Assembly: GCA_009379925.1 (NCBI GenBank)
Contig: WHSU01000002.1
Coordinates: forward strand, 62,001 to 126,000
Direction of reading: 5' to 3'
Length of the DNA stretch: 64,000 nucleotides
Source: Dehalococcoidia bacterium
Lineage (GTDB): Bacteria; Chloroflexota; Dehalococcoidia; UBA2979
A program made the position numbers and the translations under genes. Positions 26,918 to 35,126 of the stretch are shown here, piece by piece (the first letter of the stretch is position 1; every line of letters begins with the position of its first letter). Below the pieces are notes generated by a model. That model was not told the DNA's origin. It saw nothing but the letters and a program-made list of their open reading frames with translations, and ran no database searches.

Positions 26918-26979
26918 GCGCGTGCTGGCCTCCTTCTGTGCCGGACACGACGCGCCGGGCGCCGGCTCCTCAGCCGATC

Positions 26980-27405
26980 CTAGCGTTCGCCGCCCTGCCA
27001 GACACCCAGGAGGTTCCCCGCCGGGTCGCGGAACCGGGCGATCCACAGGTTCCCCTCGGGTGCCACCGGCGCAACGACCTCGCCACCCTGCTCCACCACC
27101 CGCTCCAGGGCTGCGTCGATACCCTCGACGTAGATGTACGGGAGGAACCCCGCGTCGTTGGATGGCTCAAGTCCCGTCACGAGCGCGCCGATGAGGTCGT
27201 GGGCGGCATCGTCGAATCCGGCGCGGTCGGCATGGCGCGCGTCGTCCTGGCGCCGCACGCTCCAGCCGAAGACTGCCTCGTAGAAGGCGGCGGACCGCGA
27301 GACATCGACGGCGGGGATCTCGAGGTACGACACCTTGCCGTGCCGCGCCAGGTGCGCGTCGACTCCGGGGACCTCGCGCTTCGGCGTGGGCTCGCTCTGC
27401 GTCAT
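26980..27405 (-). CDS. VOC (glyoxalase/bleomycin-resistance) family protein
   Basis: 141 residues. Two beta-alpha-beta-beta-beta halves: GKVSYLEIPAVDVSRSAAFYEAVFGW and YIYVEGIDAALERVVEQGGEV, ending FRDPAGNLLGVWQ. Metal ligands are less clear than in glyoxalase I: the expected first His is replaced, with Tyr-Leu-Glu in that strand. ATG 27405 follows GAGGAGG by nine bases; a start at 27435 is in frame. Function unknown. It precedes the Ddn-like gene, whose likely ribosome site lies in the gap of about 60 bp after its stop. Confidence 0.82.
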   Translation of the reverse strand: MTQSEPTPKREVPGVDAHLARHGKVSYLEIPAVDVSRSAAFYEAVFGWSVRRQDDARHADRAGFDDAAHDLIGALVTGLEPSNDAGFLPYIYVEGIDAALERVVEQGGEVVAPVAPEGNLWIARFRDPAGNLLGVWQGGER

Positions 27406-27487
27406 GGGGGGTGGCCTCCTCTCGACCCGGATCACGTGCGTAGTCTACGGGCGCCCGACTCGCCTCGCGCTCCCTTGCGCCCGAGAG

Positions 27488-28375
27488 TCACCGCGGCCGC
27501 TCGCCGTAGTCCTCGAAAGGTGCGTCGCGGCGGCGGATCGTCTCCCGGAAGCCGCGCTCGCCGAACTGCTCGCGCCAGCGCAGGGCCTCCTCCGTGTGGC
27601 GGGTCACGCCATCAAAGAAGGTGCCGAGGAGCTGCGAGGTGCGCAGGCCCATGTTCTCGAAGGCCTGGTTGATCAGCAGCTTGTTCAGGGCCAACTGGTT
27701 CGCGGGGATGTGCCGGTAGCGCTGCGCGTACGCCTCGGTCTCCTCCGCAAGCCGGTCGGCCGGGAACACCTTAGCCACGAGGCCGATGCGGAAAGCCGTT
27801 GCGGCGTCGATCTGGTCGCCGGAGAGCAGGAACTGCTTCGCATGCTCCAGGCCCAGGCGGTAGACCCACATCATGGTCGTCGGCGTCCCATACACCCTCG
27901 ACGGCGGGTAGCCGATGATGGCGTCCTCCGCCATGAAGATGAGGTCTGCGCAGAGGATGAGGTCAGTGGCTCCACCCAGGGCGTAGCCGTGCAACTGCGC
28001 GACCACCGGCTTCGGGGACTCCCAGAGGGTCATGAAGCGCTTCATGTTGTGGCCCATGAAGGCGTAGTCGCGCACGGGGTCCCACGCCCCCGCTCGCTGC
28101 TCGACCGCGGGGGCGCCGAAGCGTTCCGGGCGGAAGCGCGGCGCCCCCGGCTCCGGGTTCAGGTCGTAGCCGGCGCTGAAGGCGCGACCTGCGCCGCGCA
28201 GCACGATCGCGCTCACCTCGGGCGACGCGGTCGGGTCCTCGACGGCTTCGGCGATGCCCTGGATGACTGCCTCGTTGAGGGTGTTCAGCTTCTCGGGCCG
28301 GTTGAGCGTGATGATGGCGACGCCATCGCGCTCCTCGTAGAGCACCACGCGCGGTCCCGCCGTGCCGTCAGCCAT
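27488..28375 (-). CDS. Crotonase (enoyl-CoA hydratase/isomerase) family protein
   Basis: 295 residues. Crotonase core: ITLNRPEKLNTLN, oxyanion-hole segments RAFSAGYDL and HGYALGGATDLILCADL, then C-terminal helices. The two glutamates of true hydratases are not visible: at the first position the sequence reads GGATDLIL rather than GGxCEL, and at the second IIGYPPSRVYG rather than the GxPE loop. It may therefore be an isomerase, hydrolase or decarboxylase. The insert WDPVRDYAFMGHNMKRFMTLWESP is typical of a subgroup with longer loops. Divergent from the luciferase-like gene. Confidence 0.8.
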   Translation of the reverse strand: MADGTAGPRVVLYEERDGVAIITLNRPEKLNTLNEAVIQGIAEAVEDPTASPEVSAIVLRGAGRAFSAGYDLNPEPGAPRFRPERFGAPAVEQRAGAWDPVRDYAFMGHNMKRFMTLWESPKPVVAQLHGYALGGATDLILCADLIFMAEDAIIGYPPSRVYGTPTTMMWVYRLGLEHAKQFLLSGDQIDAATAFRIGLVAKVFPADRLAEETEAYAQRYRHIPANQLALNKLLINQAFENMGLRTSQLLGTFFDGVTRHTEEALRWREQFGERGFRETIRRRDAPFEDYGERPR

Positions 28376-28473
28376 CGTCGCTTCCCGTCCGCGCCGCCGG
28401 CGTGCCGCTGCCCCGTGCCGAGCGCGCTCCGGTACTCTAGCGGCTGCGGAGCAGGCTGACGCGAGGTGAAGCG

Positions 28474-29502
28474 ATGACCCTACGGCTGAGCGTGCTGGAC
28501 CAATCCCCGATCCGCGAAGGTGGCACAGCGGCGGAGGCCGTGCGCGAGACGATCCAGCTCGCTCAGGCCGTGGAGGGGATGGGCTACGACCGCTACTGGC
28601 TGGCCGAGCACCACAGCAGCCAGGGCCTCGCCTGCACCGCGCCGGAGGTGCTCATTGGGGCCGTCGCGGCGAACACCAGCCGCATCCGGGTGGGATCCGG
28701 CGGCGTGATGCTGACCCACTACTCCTCGTTCAAGGTGGCGGAGGCGTTCCGCATGCTGGAGGCGCTCTACCCCGGTCGCATCGACCTCGGTGTCGGGCGC
28801 GCGCCGGGCAGCGGGCGGCTGGCGGCGCAGGCGCTGGCGCGAGGACCCGGCGCGCTGGGCCTAGAGTACTACCCGCAACAGGTCGTCGACCTGCTCGACT
28901 ACCTGGAGGACCACGTCCCGGAGGACCACCCATTCCACGGACTCCATGCGCAACCCGTAGGCGAGGGCGTGCCACAGCTGTGGCTGCTCGGCTCGTCCTT
29001 CGACAGCGCGCAGCTCGCCGGTGAGCTGGGGCTCCCGTTCTCCTTCGCGCAGTTCATCAACCCGGCCGCCGAGGAGCGCGCCGCCGACCTCTACCGGCGC
29101 ACGTTCCGCCCGTCGCCGTGGTACGCAGAGCCCACGCTCTCCATCGGCATGTCGGCGCTGTGCGCGCCGACCGAGGAAGAGGCGCTGCGCCTCTCCTGGA
29201 GCCGCTACTGCATGCGCTTCCGCCACCAGGGTGTCCCGTCCGTGGAGACCGCCCTCGCGTTCGAGTACTCCGAGGCGGAACGCGAGTACATCGAGCATGC
29301 GCGCCGGCGGGCGGCCATCGGCGACCCGCAACAGGTACGCGAGAAGCTGGAGGCGATGGCGGCGCGCACCGGCGCCCAGGAGATCGTGCTGCTCACCATC
29401 ACCTACGACTTCGCGGACCGCGTGCGCTCGTACGAACTGGTCGCGCGGGAGTGCGGCCTGACGCAGGACCTCGAGACAGCGAAGGTGGACGCCGCCGGGT
29501 AG
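28474..29502 (+). CDS. LLM-class flavin-dependent monooxygenase (luciferase-like, MsnO8 group)
   Basis: 342 residues, TIM barrel. Family motifs: LSVLDQSPIREGGTA, GYDRYWLAEHHSSQGLACTAPEVLIG, RIRVGSGGVMLTHYSSFKVAE and RIDLGVGRAPG. It uses reduced FMN (or F420) to oxidise a small organic substrate. ATG 28474 follows GAGGTGAAG. A TACTCT box at 28433 may be its -10 element. The flavin reductase gene 2.5 kb upstream on the other strand could supply reduced flavin; that link is inference. Confidence 0.87.
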   Translation: MTLRLSVLDQSPIREGGTAAEAVRETIQLAQAVEGMGYDRYWLAEHHSSQGLACTAPEVLIGAVAANTSRIRVGSGGVMLTHYSSFKVAEAFRMLEALYPGRIDLGVGRAPGSGRLAAQALARGPGALGLEYYPQQVVDLLDYLEDHVPEDHPFHGLHAQPVGEGVPQLWLLGSSFDSAQLAGELGLPFSFAQFINPAAEERAADLYRRTFRPSPWYAEPTLSIGMSALCAPTEEEALRLSWSRYCMRFRHQGVPSVETALAFEYSEAEREYIEHARRRAAIGDPQQVREKLEAMAARTGAQEIVLLTITYDFADRVRSYELVARECGLTQDLETAKVDAAG

Positions 29503-29555
29503 CCCGATGTAGCGCGAACGGCGTCACCCGGAGTCTCACGCTTCCACAGGAGACG

Positions 29556-29561
29556 TATCCT
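29556..29561 (+). promoter_or_regulatory. Candidate -10 box for leaderless mRNA of the 29568 gene
   Basis: TATCCT with six bases between it and the ATG at 29568; no Shine-Dalgarno sequence in between. Confidence 0.5.
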
Positions 29562-29567
29562 ACTGGT

Positions 29568-29951
29568 ATGCACATCGACCCCCACTGGACAGAGCGTGAC
29601 GATGAGCGCGGCAGCGATCGGCCGTCGGTCCTCCTCGCACTCGCCATCGGGGGCATCGCCATCGCCTCCGTCGTCGGTGTCTTCGTGGCCGGGAACGCGT
29701 GGTTCGGCACGGTGGACGAGTTGCGGGACGGCACGTTGTCGCTGGTCGAGGTGGCCGGGCGCTGGATCGCGCTCTGGGTCGGCGTCTTCGTCGGCCTGAC
29801 GGCGGGCCTCGGTGTCGGCTACCTGGTCTGGCGGCGTGCCTCGCCGGAGGCGGGCCGCGAGATGCGGACGCGCGAGTGGCGCGCCGAGCAGCGGGAAGCC
29901 GTCCGCGAGGCGGAACGGATGCTGCGGGACCGCACGCGGCACGGCGGGTAG
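29568..29951 (+). CDS. Small protein with two membrane helices, unknown
   Basis: 127 residues. Hydrophilic N-terminus ([15 protein letters not shown]), helices at about 22-44 ([21 protein letters not shown]) and 65-90 ([23 protein letters not shown]), then a basic and acidic cytoplasmic tail predicted to be helical ([24 protein letters not shown]). No family recognised. The ATG has no ribosome site but a -10-like TATCCT six bases upstream. It lies between the monooxygenase and the rpsB operon. Confidence 0.6.
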   Translation: MHIDPHWTERDDERGSDRPSVLLALAIGGIAIASVVGVFVAGNAWFGTVDELRDGTLSLVEVAGRWIALWVGVFVGLTAGLGVGYLVWRRASPEAGREMRTREWRAEQREAVREAERMLRDRTRHGG

Positions 29952-30019
29952 CGCGGCACACTTATCGCCCAGTATCGGTCTCGCGCCGGCACGTCTCGCG
30001 GGTAGGGACGCCCGACGCC

Positions 30020-30025
30020 TATACT
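30020..30025 (+). promoter_or_regulatory. Candidate -10 box of the rpsB operon
   Basis: TATACT, 91 bp upstream of rpsB, in the only AT-richer stretch of the gap 29952-30115. The -35 position has no good match, so this is tentative; GATACG at 30034 is a weaker alternative. Confidence 0.4.
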
Positions 30026-30060
30026 GATTGTTCGATACGAGAACAGACAGGCCGACGCCG

Positions 30061-30081
30061 GCCCCCGCCGCCAGCGGGGGC
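30061..30081 (+). promoter_or_regulatory. Stem-loop in the rpsB leader
   Basis: Perfect 8-bp stem GCCCCCGC/GCGGGGGC with a five-base loop, 35 bp before the rpsB start and 20 bp before its AGGAGGA site. No U tract, so not an intrinsic terminator. S2 represses its own mRNA through leader RNA in other bacteria; whether this stem does so is unknown. Confidence 0.45.
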
Positions 30082-30115
30082 AAATCTATGCGCCGGCAGC
30101 CCAGGAGGAATCACC

Positions 30116-31000
30116 ATGCCCGCAGGCATCTCGATGCGTCAGATGTTGGAGGCCGGCGTCCACTTCGGACACCAGACCCGGCGCTGGAACCCGCACATGC
30201 GCCGGTTCATCTTCGCCGAGCGCAACGGCATCCACATCCTCGACCTCGCCCAGACCGTGCGCCGCCTCGACGCCGGCATCGACAAGGTGCGGGAGGTCGC
30301 GTCCAGCGGCGACAAGGTGCTGTTCGTCGGCACCAAGAAGCAGGCGCAGGCCATCGTGCAGCGCGAGGCCGAGCGCTGCGGCATGCCGTACGTGAACATC
30401 CGCTGGCTCGGCGGCACGCTGACCAATTTCCAGACCATCACCAAGCGCATCGAGTACTACAACCGCCTGGCCGGCCGCTTCGGCGAGGACGGCGAGGCGC
30501 TGGCCGAGAGCGGCACCACGAAGCGCGAGCGCGTGGGCATGCAGAAGGAGTTCGAGCGCCTGACCCGCTCGTTCAGTGGACTGCGCACGATGAACCGCTT
30601 GCCGGGCCTCATCTTCATCGTCGACCCGTCCATCGAGGACATCGCGGTGGCGGAGGCGAACCGCACGGGCATCCCGATCGTGGCGATGTGCGACACGAAC
30701 GCAGACCCGGACCTGATCCAGTACCCGATCCCGTCCAACGACGACGCGATCCGCGCGATCCAGCTGATGACGGGACGCGTCGCGGACGCGGTCCTGGAGG
30801 GCATCGCGGTGGGCGAGGTGGAGCAGCAGTTCGACGCCGCCGCACGACAGGACGGCCAGCCCGCCGGGGCGCAGGACACGCCGCCGGAGCCGCAGCCTGC
30901 AGCCGCAGCTGCGCCGGCCCAGCCGGCCGAAGCGCCGGTGGCCGGGACGCCGGTAGCCGGCGCAGACGACCAACCCACCGAGTCCAGTCAGGACAAGTAG
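30116..31000 (+). CDS. rpsB: 30S ribosomal protein S2
   Basis: 294 residues. Conserved S2 body to about residue 240: [102 protein letters not shown]-terminal extension of about 50 residues is rich in Ala, Pro, Gln and Thr and likely disordered, as in many high-GC bacteria. ATG 30116 follows AGGAGGA at the normal distance. First gene of the translation/isoprenoid cluster. Confidence 0.98.
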   Translation: MPAGISMRQMLEAGVHFGHQTRRWNPHMRRFIFAERNGIHILDLAQTVRRLDAGIDKVREVASSGDKVLFVGTKKQAQAIVQREAERCGMPYVNIRWLGGTLTNFQTITKRIEYYNRLAGRFGEDGEALAESGTTKRERVGMQKEFERLTRSFSGLRTMNRLPGLIFIVDPSIEDIAVAEANRTGIPIVAMCDTNADPDLIQYPIPSNDDAIRAIQLMTGRVADAVLEGIAVGEVEQQFDAAARQDGQPAGAQDTPPEPQPAAAAAPAQPAEAPVAGTPVAGADDQPTESSQDK

Positions 31001-31021
31001 CCCCCCACCGCCATCGAGGGC

Positions 31022-31094
31022 CGGCCCGAGCCGGCAGAGAGCGATTGCGGAGGTGACGGCCGGTGCGGCTACGCGTCACCGTCCACCTCCGCTG
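31022..31094 (+). promoter_or_regulatory. Two stem-loops between rpsB and tsf
   Basis: First hairpin GCCGGC-CCGA-GCCGGC at 31022-31037. Second hairpin GCGGAGGTG (31049-31057) with CACCTCCGC (31086-31094), extended inside by ACGG/CCGT around a one-base bulge. No U tract follows. They may act as a processing or partial attenuation site that sets the S2 to EF-Ts ratio. Confidence 0.45.
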
Positions 31095-31119
31095 ATGATC
31101 CGCAGATGAGGAGTCGACC

Positions 31120-31620
31120 GTGGTCACCGCCGATGACGTGAAGCGCCTGCGCGACGAGACGGGCGCCGGCGTGATGGACAGCAAGCGCGCACTCGAGGAA
31201 GCGAACGGCGACTTCGATCGCGCCCGCTCCATCCTGCGCGAACAGGGCATCGCGAGCGCCGCGAAGCGCGCCGACCGCGCCACGAGCGAGGGCCTGGTCG
31301 AGGCGTACATCCACGCCGGCGGCCGCATCGGCGCGCTGGTGGAAGTGCAGTGTGAGACGGACTTCGTCGGGCGCACGGACACCTTCCGCCAGCTCGCGCG
31401 GGACGTGGCGATGCAGGTCGCAGCCATGAACCCGGTGGCGTTGACGCCGGAGGAGGTGCCCGCGGACGCCGTGGGCAAGCCGGAGGACAACGCGCTGCTG
31501 ACACAGACGTTCATCAAGGACGGCTCGAAGAGCATCGGCGACCTGGTACAGGATGTGATCGCGTCCACGGGCGAAAACGTGCGGATCGCGCGTTTCGCGC
31601 GCTTCGAACTGGGCGGCTAG
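31120..31620 (+). CDS. tsf: Elongation factor Ts (short form)
   Basis: 166 residues, shorter than E. coli EF-Ts (283) and close to the Thermus/Chloroflexi short type with a single core subdomain. Motifs: VKRLRDETGAGVMDSKRALEEANGD (UBA-like N-domain), EGLVEAYIHAGGRIGALVEVQCETDFVGRTD (the TDFV nucleotide-exchange motif), and the C-terminal GENVRIARFARFEL. It exchanges GDP for GTP on EF-Tu. GTG start at 31120 with GAGGAG upstream. Confidence 0.96.
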   Translation: MVTADDVKRLRDETGAGVMDSKRALEEANGDFDRARSILREQGIASAAKRADRATSEGLVEAYIHAGGRIGALVEVQCETDFVGRTDTFRQLARDVAMQVAAMNPVALTPEEVPADAVGKPEDNALLTQTFIKDGSKSIGDLVQDVIASTGENVRIARFARFELGG

Positions 31621-31649
31621 CCGGACCAGCGTGCTCGTCGCGGGTGCGC

Positions 31650-31666
31650 GCGCCGGTCACCGGCGC
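31650..31666 (+). repeat. 17-nt palindrome in the tsf-frr gap
   Basis: GCGCCGGT-C-ACCGGCGC, in the 118-bp gap where pyrH is found in most bacteria. No pyrH remnant is visible in any frame. Confidence 0.4.
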
Positions 31667-31738
31667 CGCGTGCTCGCGGCGGCACGGGCCGCTGGAGTAT
31701 CGTGTGGGCACCCGCCAGCGCGCGAACGGAGCCCGAGG

Positions 31739-32296
31739 ATGACCGAGGAAGTCCTCATGGAGGCGGAGGAGCGCATGGAGAAGGCCGTGGAGGCCTTCCG
31801 CCACACGCTCGCCTCCGTCCGTACCGGCCGGGCCAGCACGAGCCTGGTCGAGCACATCGCCGTGGACCAGTACGGCCAGAAGATGCAGCTGATCCAGCTC
31901 GCCACACTCTCCGCACCGGAGGCGCAGCTGATCACGGTCCAGCCGTGGGACAAGGGTTCCATGAACTCGATCATGAAGGCGCTCCAGCAGAGCGACCTGG
32001 GCATCACACCTCAGAGTGACGGTTCGATCATCCGCCTCCCCATCCCGCCCCTCACGGAGGAGCGCCGCAAGGAGATGGTGAAGCAGGTGCACGGGAAGAC
32101 CGAGGACGCACGCGTGTCCATCCGGAACGCCCGTCGCAGCGCCATGGACGAACTGAAGAAAGCCCTGCGCAACTCGGACGTGTCGGAGGACGACGAGCGC
32201 CGCTCCGCCACCGAGGTGGAACGGCTCACGTCCGATTACGTGGAAAAGGTCGATGCCCTGGCGAAGGAGAAGGAGCAAGAACTCCTCGCCGTCTGA
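31739..32296 (+). CDS. frr: Ribosome recycling factor
   Basis: 185 residues, normal length. Conserved stretches: MEKAVEAFRHTLASVRTGRAS, DQYGQKMQLIQLATLSAPEAQ, ITVQPWDKGSMNSIMKALQQSDLGI, LPIPPLTEERRKEMVKQVH. With EF-G it splits post-termination ribosomes. ATG 31739 was chosen where the family starts; upstream in-frame sequence is unrelated. It directly follows tsf here, whereas pyrH normally intervenes. Confidence 0.97.
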   Translation: MTEEVLMEAEERMEKAVEAFRHTLASVRTGRASTSLVEHIAVDQYGQKMQLIQLATLSAPEAQLITVQPWDKGSMNSIMKALQQSDLGITPQSDGSIIRLPIPPLTEERRKEMVKQVHGKTEDARVSIRNARRSAMDELKKALRNSDVSEDDERRSATEVERLTSDYVEKVDALAKEKEQELLAV

Positions 32297-32381
32297 ACCG
32301 CGCCCAACATCGCGCGCCGTGAACCGGCGGGCGAAGCACCGTAACCCCGGTACCGCGCGCCGGGCGAGGACAGGACCGCCC

Positions 32382-33170
32382 GTGGTCGTCGAATCGGCAG
32401 CCTCCAGTCCTCCGCTCCCGCGTCTGCATGCCCTCCCCCAGCACGTGGCGATCATCATGGACGGCAACGGCCGCTGGGCGCAGTCGCGTGGCCTCAGCCG
32501 CAGCGACGGCCATCGGGCCGGCGCGCAGGCGATCCGCCCGGTCATCGAGCGGCTGGGCGAACACGGTGTCGGCGTGCTCACGCTCTTCGGGCTGTCTACG
32601 GAGAATCTGAGCCGGCCGCGCGCCGAGGTGCAGGCGATCCTGCGCCTGGGCTCGGAGTTCATCGACCGCCACCTGCAGGAGCTGGACGACGCGGGGGTGC
32701 AACTGCGGCACCTGGGCGACCGCAACCAGCTACCCCGCCCCCTGCGCAACAAGGTTGAGCAGGCGGTGGCCCGCACGGCTGAGAACGACCGCATGGTGGT
32801 CAACCTCGCCGTCTCGTACGGGGGCCGCGCAGACATCGTGCATGCCGTGCGCCGGCTGATCGAAGACGGCGTGCGGCCCGAGGCGGTGACGGAGGAAGCG
32901 ATCGCATGCCGCCTGGCGACCGATGGCCTGCCGGAGCCGGACCTGCTGATCCGGGCCGGGGGTGAGCGCCGCATCTCCAACTTCCTCGTGTGGCAGGCCG
33001 CCTACGCGGAGTACTACTTCACGGAGACCCTCTGGCCCGACTTCGGCGCCGCCGAGGTGGACGAGGCGCTGGGCGAGTACAGCCGTCGCCAGCGCCGCTT
33101 CGGTCTCGTCCCGTCCAAGCAGGACCGGTCCGACGAGGCGTTGTCCGGGGACGCCGAGCCGCGGACCTAG
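32382..33170 (+). CDS. uppS: Isoprenyl transferase (undecaprenyl diphosphate synthase)
   Basis: 262 residues. Cis-prenyltransferase motifs: HVAIIMDGNGRWAQSRG with catalytic Asp, GHRAGAQAIRPVIE, TLFGLSTENLSRP, VNLAVSYGGRADIV, DLLIRAGGERRISNFLVWQAAYAE and TLWPDF. It makes the C55 lipid carrier for cell-wall synthesis. GTG 32382 gives the usual length; an upstream GTG at 32322 would add 20 basic residues. cdsA begins eight bases after its stop. Confidence 0.95.
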   Translation: MVVESAASSPPLPRLHALPQHVAIIMDGNGRWAQSRGLSRSDGHRAGAQAIRPVIERLGEHGVGVLTLFGLSTENLSRPRAEVQAILRLGSEFIDRHLQELDDAGVQLRHLGDRNQLPRPLRNKVEQAVARTAENDRMVVNLAVSYGGRADIVHAVRRLIEDGVRPEAVTEEAIACRLATDGLPEPDLLIRAGGERRISNFLVWQAAYAEYYFTETLWPDFGAAEVDEALGEYSRRQRRFGLVPSKQDRSDEALSGDAEPRT

Positions 33171-33177
33171 GCCGGGC

Positions 33178-33975
33178 GTGCTCGCGCAGCGACTGCTGGT
33201 CGCCGCCGCCGGCCTCCCGCTCCTCGCGCTGCTGCTCTGGGTCCCGGAACGTCCCTTTTCACTGGTGGTGCAGGTGATCTTGGGGCTCGCGGCCTGGGAG
33301 ACGGTGCGCGCCGCCGCACCCACGTCCGACCGCGCGGCCGCCATCGGCGCCGGCGCGGCCACGGCGCTCTACGTGGCCGTGGTCCGGGTCGGCGACGAAC
33401 TGCCGCTCTGGGCGATGTTCGCGCCGCTGGCGCTCGTGCTCTTCGCGCTGCTACGCCCCGGCGACAACCCGAGAGGGTTCGGCTCGACCACACCGGGTTG
33501 GTGGCTCGGCGCCGTGCTCTACACCGGGGTCCTGGGCGCGCACTTCGTGCTGCTGCGCAACATCGAGCATGGACAGGCATGGCTCGTGGTGCTCCTTGCC
33601 GCCGTTTTCGCCGCGGACACCGGCGCCTACGCCGTCGGCCGGCTGCTCGGCCGGCACGCGATGGCGCCCATGCTCTCGCCGAAGAAGACGTGGGAGGGCG
33701 CCGCGGGCGGCCTGGTGCTGGGCGCGGCCGTGGGTGCGGGGGCCATGCTGGCGTTCGACCTCGACCCGGAACCAGCGACGCTGGCAGCTGTGGCGTTCGG
33801 GCTGCCGGTGGCGGCTATGGCGGGCGACCTGCTGGAGTCCGCCCTCAAGCGCCGCATCCGCGTGAAGGACATGTCACAACTGCTGCCGGGTCATGGCGGA
33901 CTGCTGGACCGCCTCGATTCCCTGCTCGTGGCCGCGCCGGCGCTATATTGGATGTTGCAATGGCTACCGATGTGA
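33178..33975 (+). CDS. cdsA: Phosphatidate cytidylyltransferase
   Basis: 265 residues, about eight membrane helices. CdsA signature: SPKKTWEGAAGGLVLG, AMAGDLLESALKRRIRVKDMSQLLPGHGGLLDRLDSLL, with the Asp residues that bind Mg and CTP. It makes CDP-diacylglycerol. GTG 33178 follows the uppS stop closely, and its 3' end overlaps dxr by 16 bp. Confidence 0.94.
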   Translation: MLAQRLLVAAAGLPLLALLLWVPERPFSLVVQVILGLAAWETVRAAAPTSDRAAAIGAGAATALYVAVVRVGDELPLWAMFAPLALVLFALLRPGDNPRGFGSTTPGWWLGAVLYTGVLGAHFVLLRNIEHGQAWLVVLLAAVFAADTGAYAVGRLLGRHAMAPMLSPKKTWEGAAGGLVLGAAVGAGAMLAFDLDPEPATLAAVAFGLPVAAMAGDLLESALKRRIRVKDMSQLLPGHGGLLDRLDSLLVAAPALYWMLQWLPM

Positions 33976-35126
33976 TCCGGCTCGCGGTCCTGGGCTCCAC
34001 CGGCTCGGTGGGCAACCAGGTCCTGGATGTCGTCCGCGCGCTCCCGGACCGGTTCCGCGTGGTGGGCCTCGCGGCCGGTAGACGCGCGGGCGAATTGCGC
34101 GCTCAGACTCGCGAGTTCAAGCCGAAAGCAGTCTGGGCCCGTCCCGGACGCGACGCGGATGCCCTCGCTGCCGAGCTGGGTGCGGAGCGCTGGCAACCGT
34201 CGGAGACGATGGCCGCCCGCCGCGACGTCGACGTCGTAGTGGTAGCCACCAGCGGGCTCGCCGGGCTTGCGCCCACCCTAGCGGCGTTGCGCGCCGGCAA
34301 GCGCGTCGCCATCGCGAACAAGGAAGTGCTCGTCGTGGCGGGCCACGTCGTGCACGCGACGCTCGAGGCGAACCGCAAGCGCGGCGCCGAGCTGCGCCCG
34401 GTCGACTCGGAGCACTCCGCCATCTGGCAGTGCCTCTGGGGCGAGGCGCCTGAACATATCGACCGGCTGACGCTCACCGCCTCCGGCGGGGCGTTCCGAG
34501 ATTACGACCTGGAAGCGCTGGACGCGGTGACACCGTCGCAAGCGCTGCAACATCCCACCTGGAACATGGGGCCGAAGATCACGATCGATAGCGCCACCCT
34601 CTTCAACAAGGGCCTGGAGGCCATCGAAGCGCGGTGGCTGTTCGATATCCCGATCGACCGCATCGATGTGCTGCAACATCGCGAGTCGGTGGTGCACAGC
34701 ATGGTCACGTTCGTCGATGGTTCCGTGAAAGCGCAGCTCGGCGAGCCGGACATGCGGCTACCGATCCAGGTGGCGCTCACCTATCCCGAGCGTGCGGCCG
34801 TCCGCCCGGCGCCACCGATGGATCTGGCCTCACGCGGGTCGCTGACCTTCGGGCAGGTCGATGAACGGCGCTTCCCGGCGCTCGCCGTGGCCGTCGAGGC
34901 AGGCCGACGCGAGGACACCTCGGCGGCGGCCGTCTCGGGAGCCGATGAGGCGGCCGTGGAGCACTTCCTGGCCGGCCAGTGCCGCTTCACGGACATCGCC
35001 CGGCTGCTGGAGCGTGCGCTGGAAGCGCACCAACCGACGGCCGAGCCGGACCTCGATGCCTTGCTGGCAGCCGAGGCGTGGGGGCGGGGCTTCGTGGACG
35101 AGACCGTGATGGCGGGGGTCGCATGA
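33960..35126 (+). CDS. dxr: 1-deoxy-D-xylulose 5-phosphate reductoisomerase
   Basis: 388 residues. NADPH motif LAVLGSTGSVGNQVLDVV; metal and substrate motifs RPVDSEHSAIWQCL, TASGGAFRD, HPTWNMGPKITIDSATLFNKGLEAIEARWLF and LQHRESVVHSMV. It commits DXP to the methylerythritol phosphate pathway; ispG of the same pathway is 5 kb downstream. ATG 33960 starts inside cdsA, and ATGA couples its end to rseP. Confidence 0.97.
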   Translation: MATDVIRLAVLGSTGSVGNQVLDVVRALPDRFRVVGLAAGRRAGELRAQTREFKPKAVWARPGRDADALAAELGAERWQPSETMAARRDVDVVVVATSGLAGLAPTLAALRAGKRVAIANKEVLVVAGHVVHATLEANRKRGAELRPVDSEHSAIWQCLWGEAPEHIDRLTLTASGGAFRDYDLEALDAVTPSQALQHPTWNMGPKITIDSATLFNKGLEAIEARWLFDIPIDRIDVLQHRESVVHSMVTFVDGSVKAQLGEPDMRLPIQVALTYPERAAVRPAPPMDLASRGSLTFGQVDERRFPALAVAVEAGRREDTSAAAVSGADEAAVEHFLAGQCRFTDIARLLERALEAHQPTAEPDLDALLAAEAWGRGFVDETVMAGVA

